DNA from: Treponema denticola
GTDB lineage: Bacteria > Spirochaetota > Spirochaetia > Treponematales > Treponemataceae
Assembly: GCF_024181405.1 (NCBI RefSeq)
Contig: NZ_CP051302.1
Span: forward strand, 1,364,001 to 1,428,000
Length of the DNA: 64,000 nt
Reading direction: 5' to 3'
Shown: positions 63,614 through 64,000 of the stretch, piece by piece
Position numbering within the stretch: position 1 is the first letter of the stretch
How the letters are laid out: each line of letters begins with the position of its first letter
Position numbers and translations under genes: made by a program
Notes under the pieces: generated by a model
What the model saw: only the letters and a program-made list of their open reading frames with translations
Told to the model about the DNA's origin: nothing
The model's database searches: none

Positions 63614-64000
63614 TCAGTTGGATTCGACCTCACATTTAACCGGTGCGCTGTAAGCACCTTCGTAATTCGGATTTTCTTTAATGCTGATTATTATATCATT
63701 CTCTGAAGCCGAAAAATCTACAAGGGCAGTCTTACCCTTTGAAAACTCGCCGCTTATTATTTTAAGGGACAGGACATCTTCTATCTTATTTTGAAGAAGT
63801 CTTCTCATAGGACGTGCACCGTAGGCAGGGTCATATCCTTTATCTGCAAAGAAATCTTCGGCTTCTTTTGAAAGCTCAATATATAAATCCAGTTTTGCAA
63901 TTCTATCTTCAAATTTTTTAAGCTCAAGTTTTAATATCCGTTTGATGTCATCCTTATCCAATGGCTTAAAAACAAGCAGCTCATCAATTCTATTTATAAA
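63614..64000 (-). CDS. C-terminal end of a ClpC/ClpB-type AAA+ ATPase (5' part beyond window)
   Basis: The frame is open to the window edge, beginning FINRIDELLVFKPL. The D2 end of Hsp100 proteins is clear: LSKEAEDFFADKGYDP, AYGARPMRRLLQNKIEDVLS with sensor-2 arginine in GARPMRR, then a short tail. The tail length fits ClpC rather than ClpB. It would unfold proteins for ClpP or refold aggregates. Starts, domain 1 and the ClpP loop are outside the window. Confidence 0.9.
   Translation of the reverse strand, partial: FINRIDELLVFKPLDKDDIKRILKLELKKFEDRIAKLDLYIELSKEAEDFFADKGYDPAYGARPMRRLLQNKIEDVLSLKIISGEFSKGKTALVDFSASENDIIISIKENPNYEGAYSAPVKCEVESN

Noticed and set aside
1-64000. CRISPR array, rRNA operon, integrase or intact insertion sequence
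   Set aside because: No regularly spaced direct repeats, rRNA-like sequence, tyrosine-recombinase or DDE-transposase frame was found on either strand.

Overview
The window reads as a chromosomal segment of an AT-rich oral-type treponeme, close to Treponema denticola. The signs are spirochaete-style envelope genes, Treponema-type 23-residue leucine-rich repeats, an omptin-like outer-membrane protease, OmpA proteins and many short dispersed hairpin repeats. The species call is inference from gene content and was not searched. No rRNA, CRISPR array, integrase or intact insertion sequence was seen. There is one tRNA, Leu-UAA.

Layout. Positions 1-6181 (minus) are a tight operon: murG, cvpA, holB-like delta', a PAS histidine kinase, a sigma-54-type response regulator and rlmE/ftsJ (partial). 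A HAD phosphatase with a possibly leaderless message follows. Positions 7.5-9.4 kb are an accretion zone: three copies of a hairpin repeat bracket a RelB/RelE-type toxin-antitoxin pair and two decayed copies of an Rpn-family nuclease gene; an intact Rpn copy lies at 24.7-25.4 kb. Positions 9.4-18.2 kb (minus) are an envelope operon: class III adenylate cyclase, FecR-domain protein, outer-membrane protein and a large beta-helix/LRR lipoprotein. Positions 18.4-37.6 kb hold mainly housekeeping genes (peptidase-MA protein, plsC, dinG, OmpA lipid-anchor type protein, aspA, comM, phosphoglucomutase, dnaQ-like, ABC exporter, pepF) plus a Panacea toxin-antitoxin pair.

Positions 37.7-50.9 kb are the most interesting part. 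A minus-strand operon encodes a CrtI-type desaturase, a CrtB-type prenyl synthase and a fused double isoprenoid kinase (VTE5-like plus DUF92/VTE6-like). Diverging from it are an RND/MMPL lipid-type exporter, a LolA-like periplasmic protein, a small membrane protein and a DUF1302-type outer-membrane barrel. An ABC exporter pair interrupts the second group. Together they suggest a terpenoid made from salvaged isoprenoid alcohols and exported to the outer membrane, resembling hopanoid loci but without a cyclase. Two copies of a roughly 122-bp hairpin repeat with covarying stems follow two of these genes.

Positions 51-53.5 kb look like a cassette remnant: cassette-like genes, each followed by a 43-bp attC-like element, and the frameshifted tail of an Rhs-type toxin next to an immunity-like gene. 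Positions 53.8-64 kb return to core genes: a giant OmpA/Ig-repeat protein, TatD, tRNA-Leu, RlpA/SPOR, an omptin-like protease, a GT4 glycosyltransferase, GlgC and the end of a ClpC-like ATPase.
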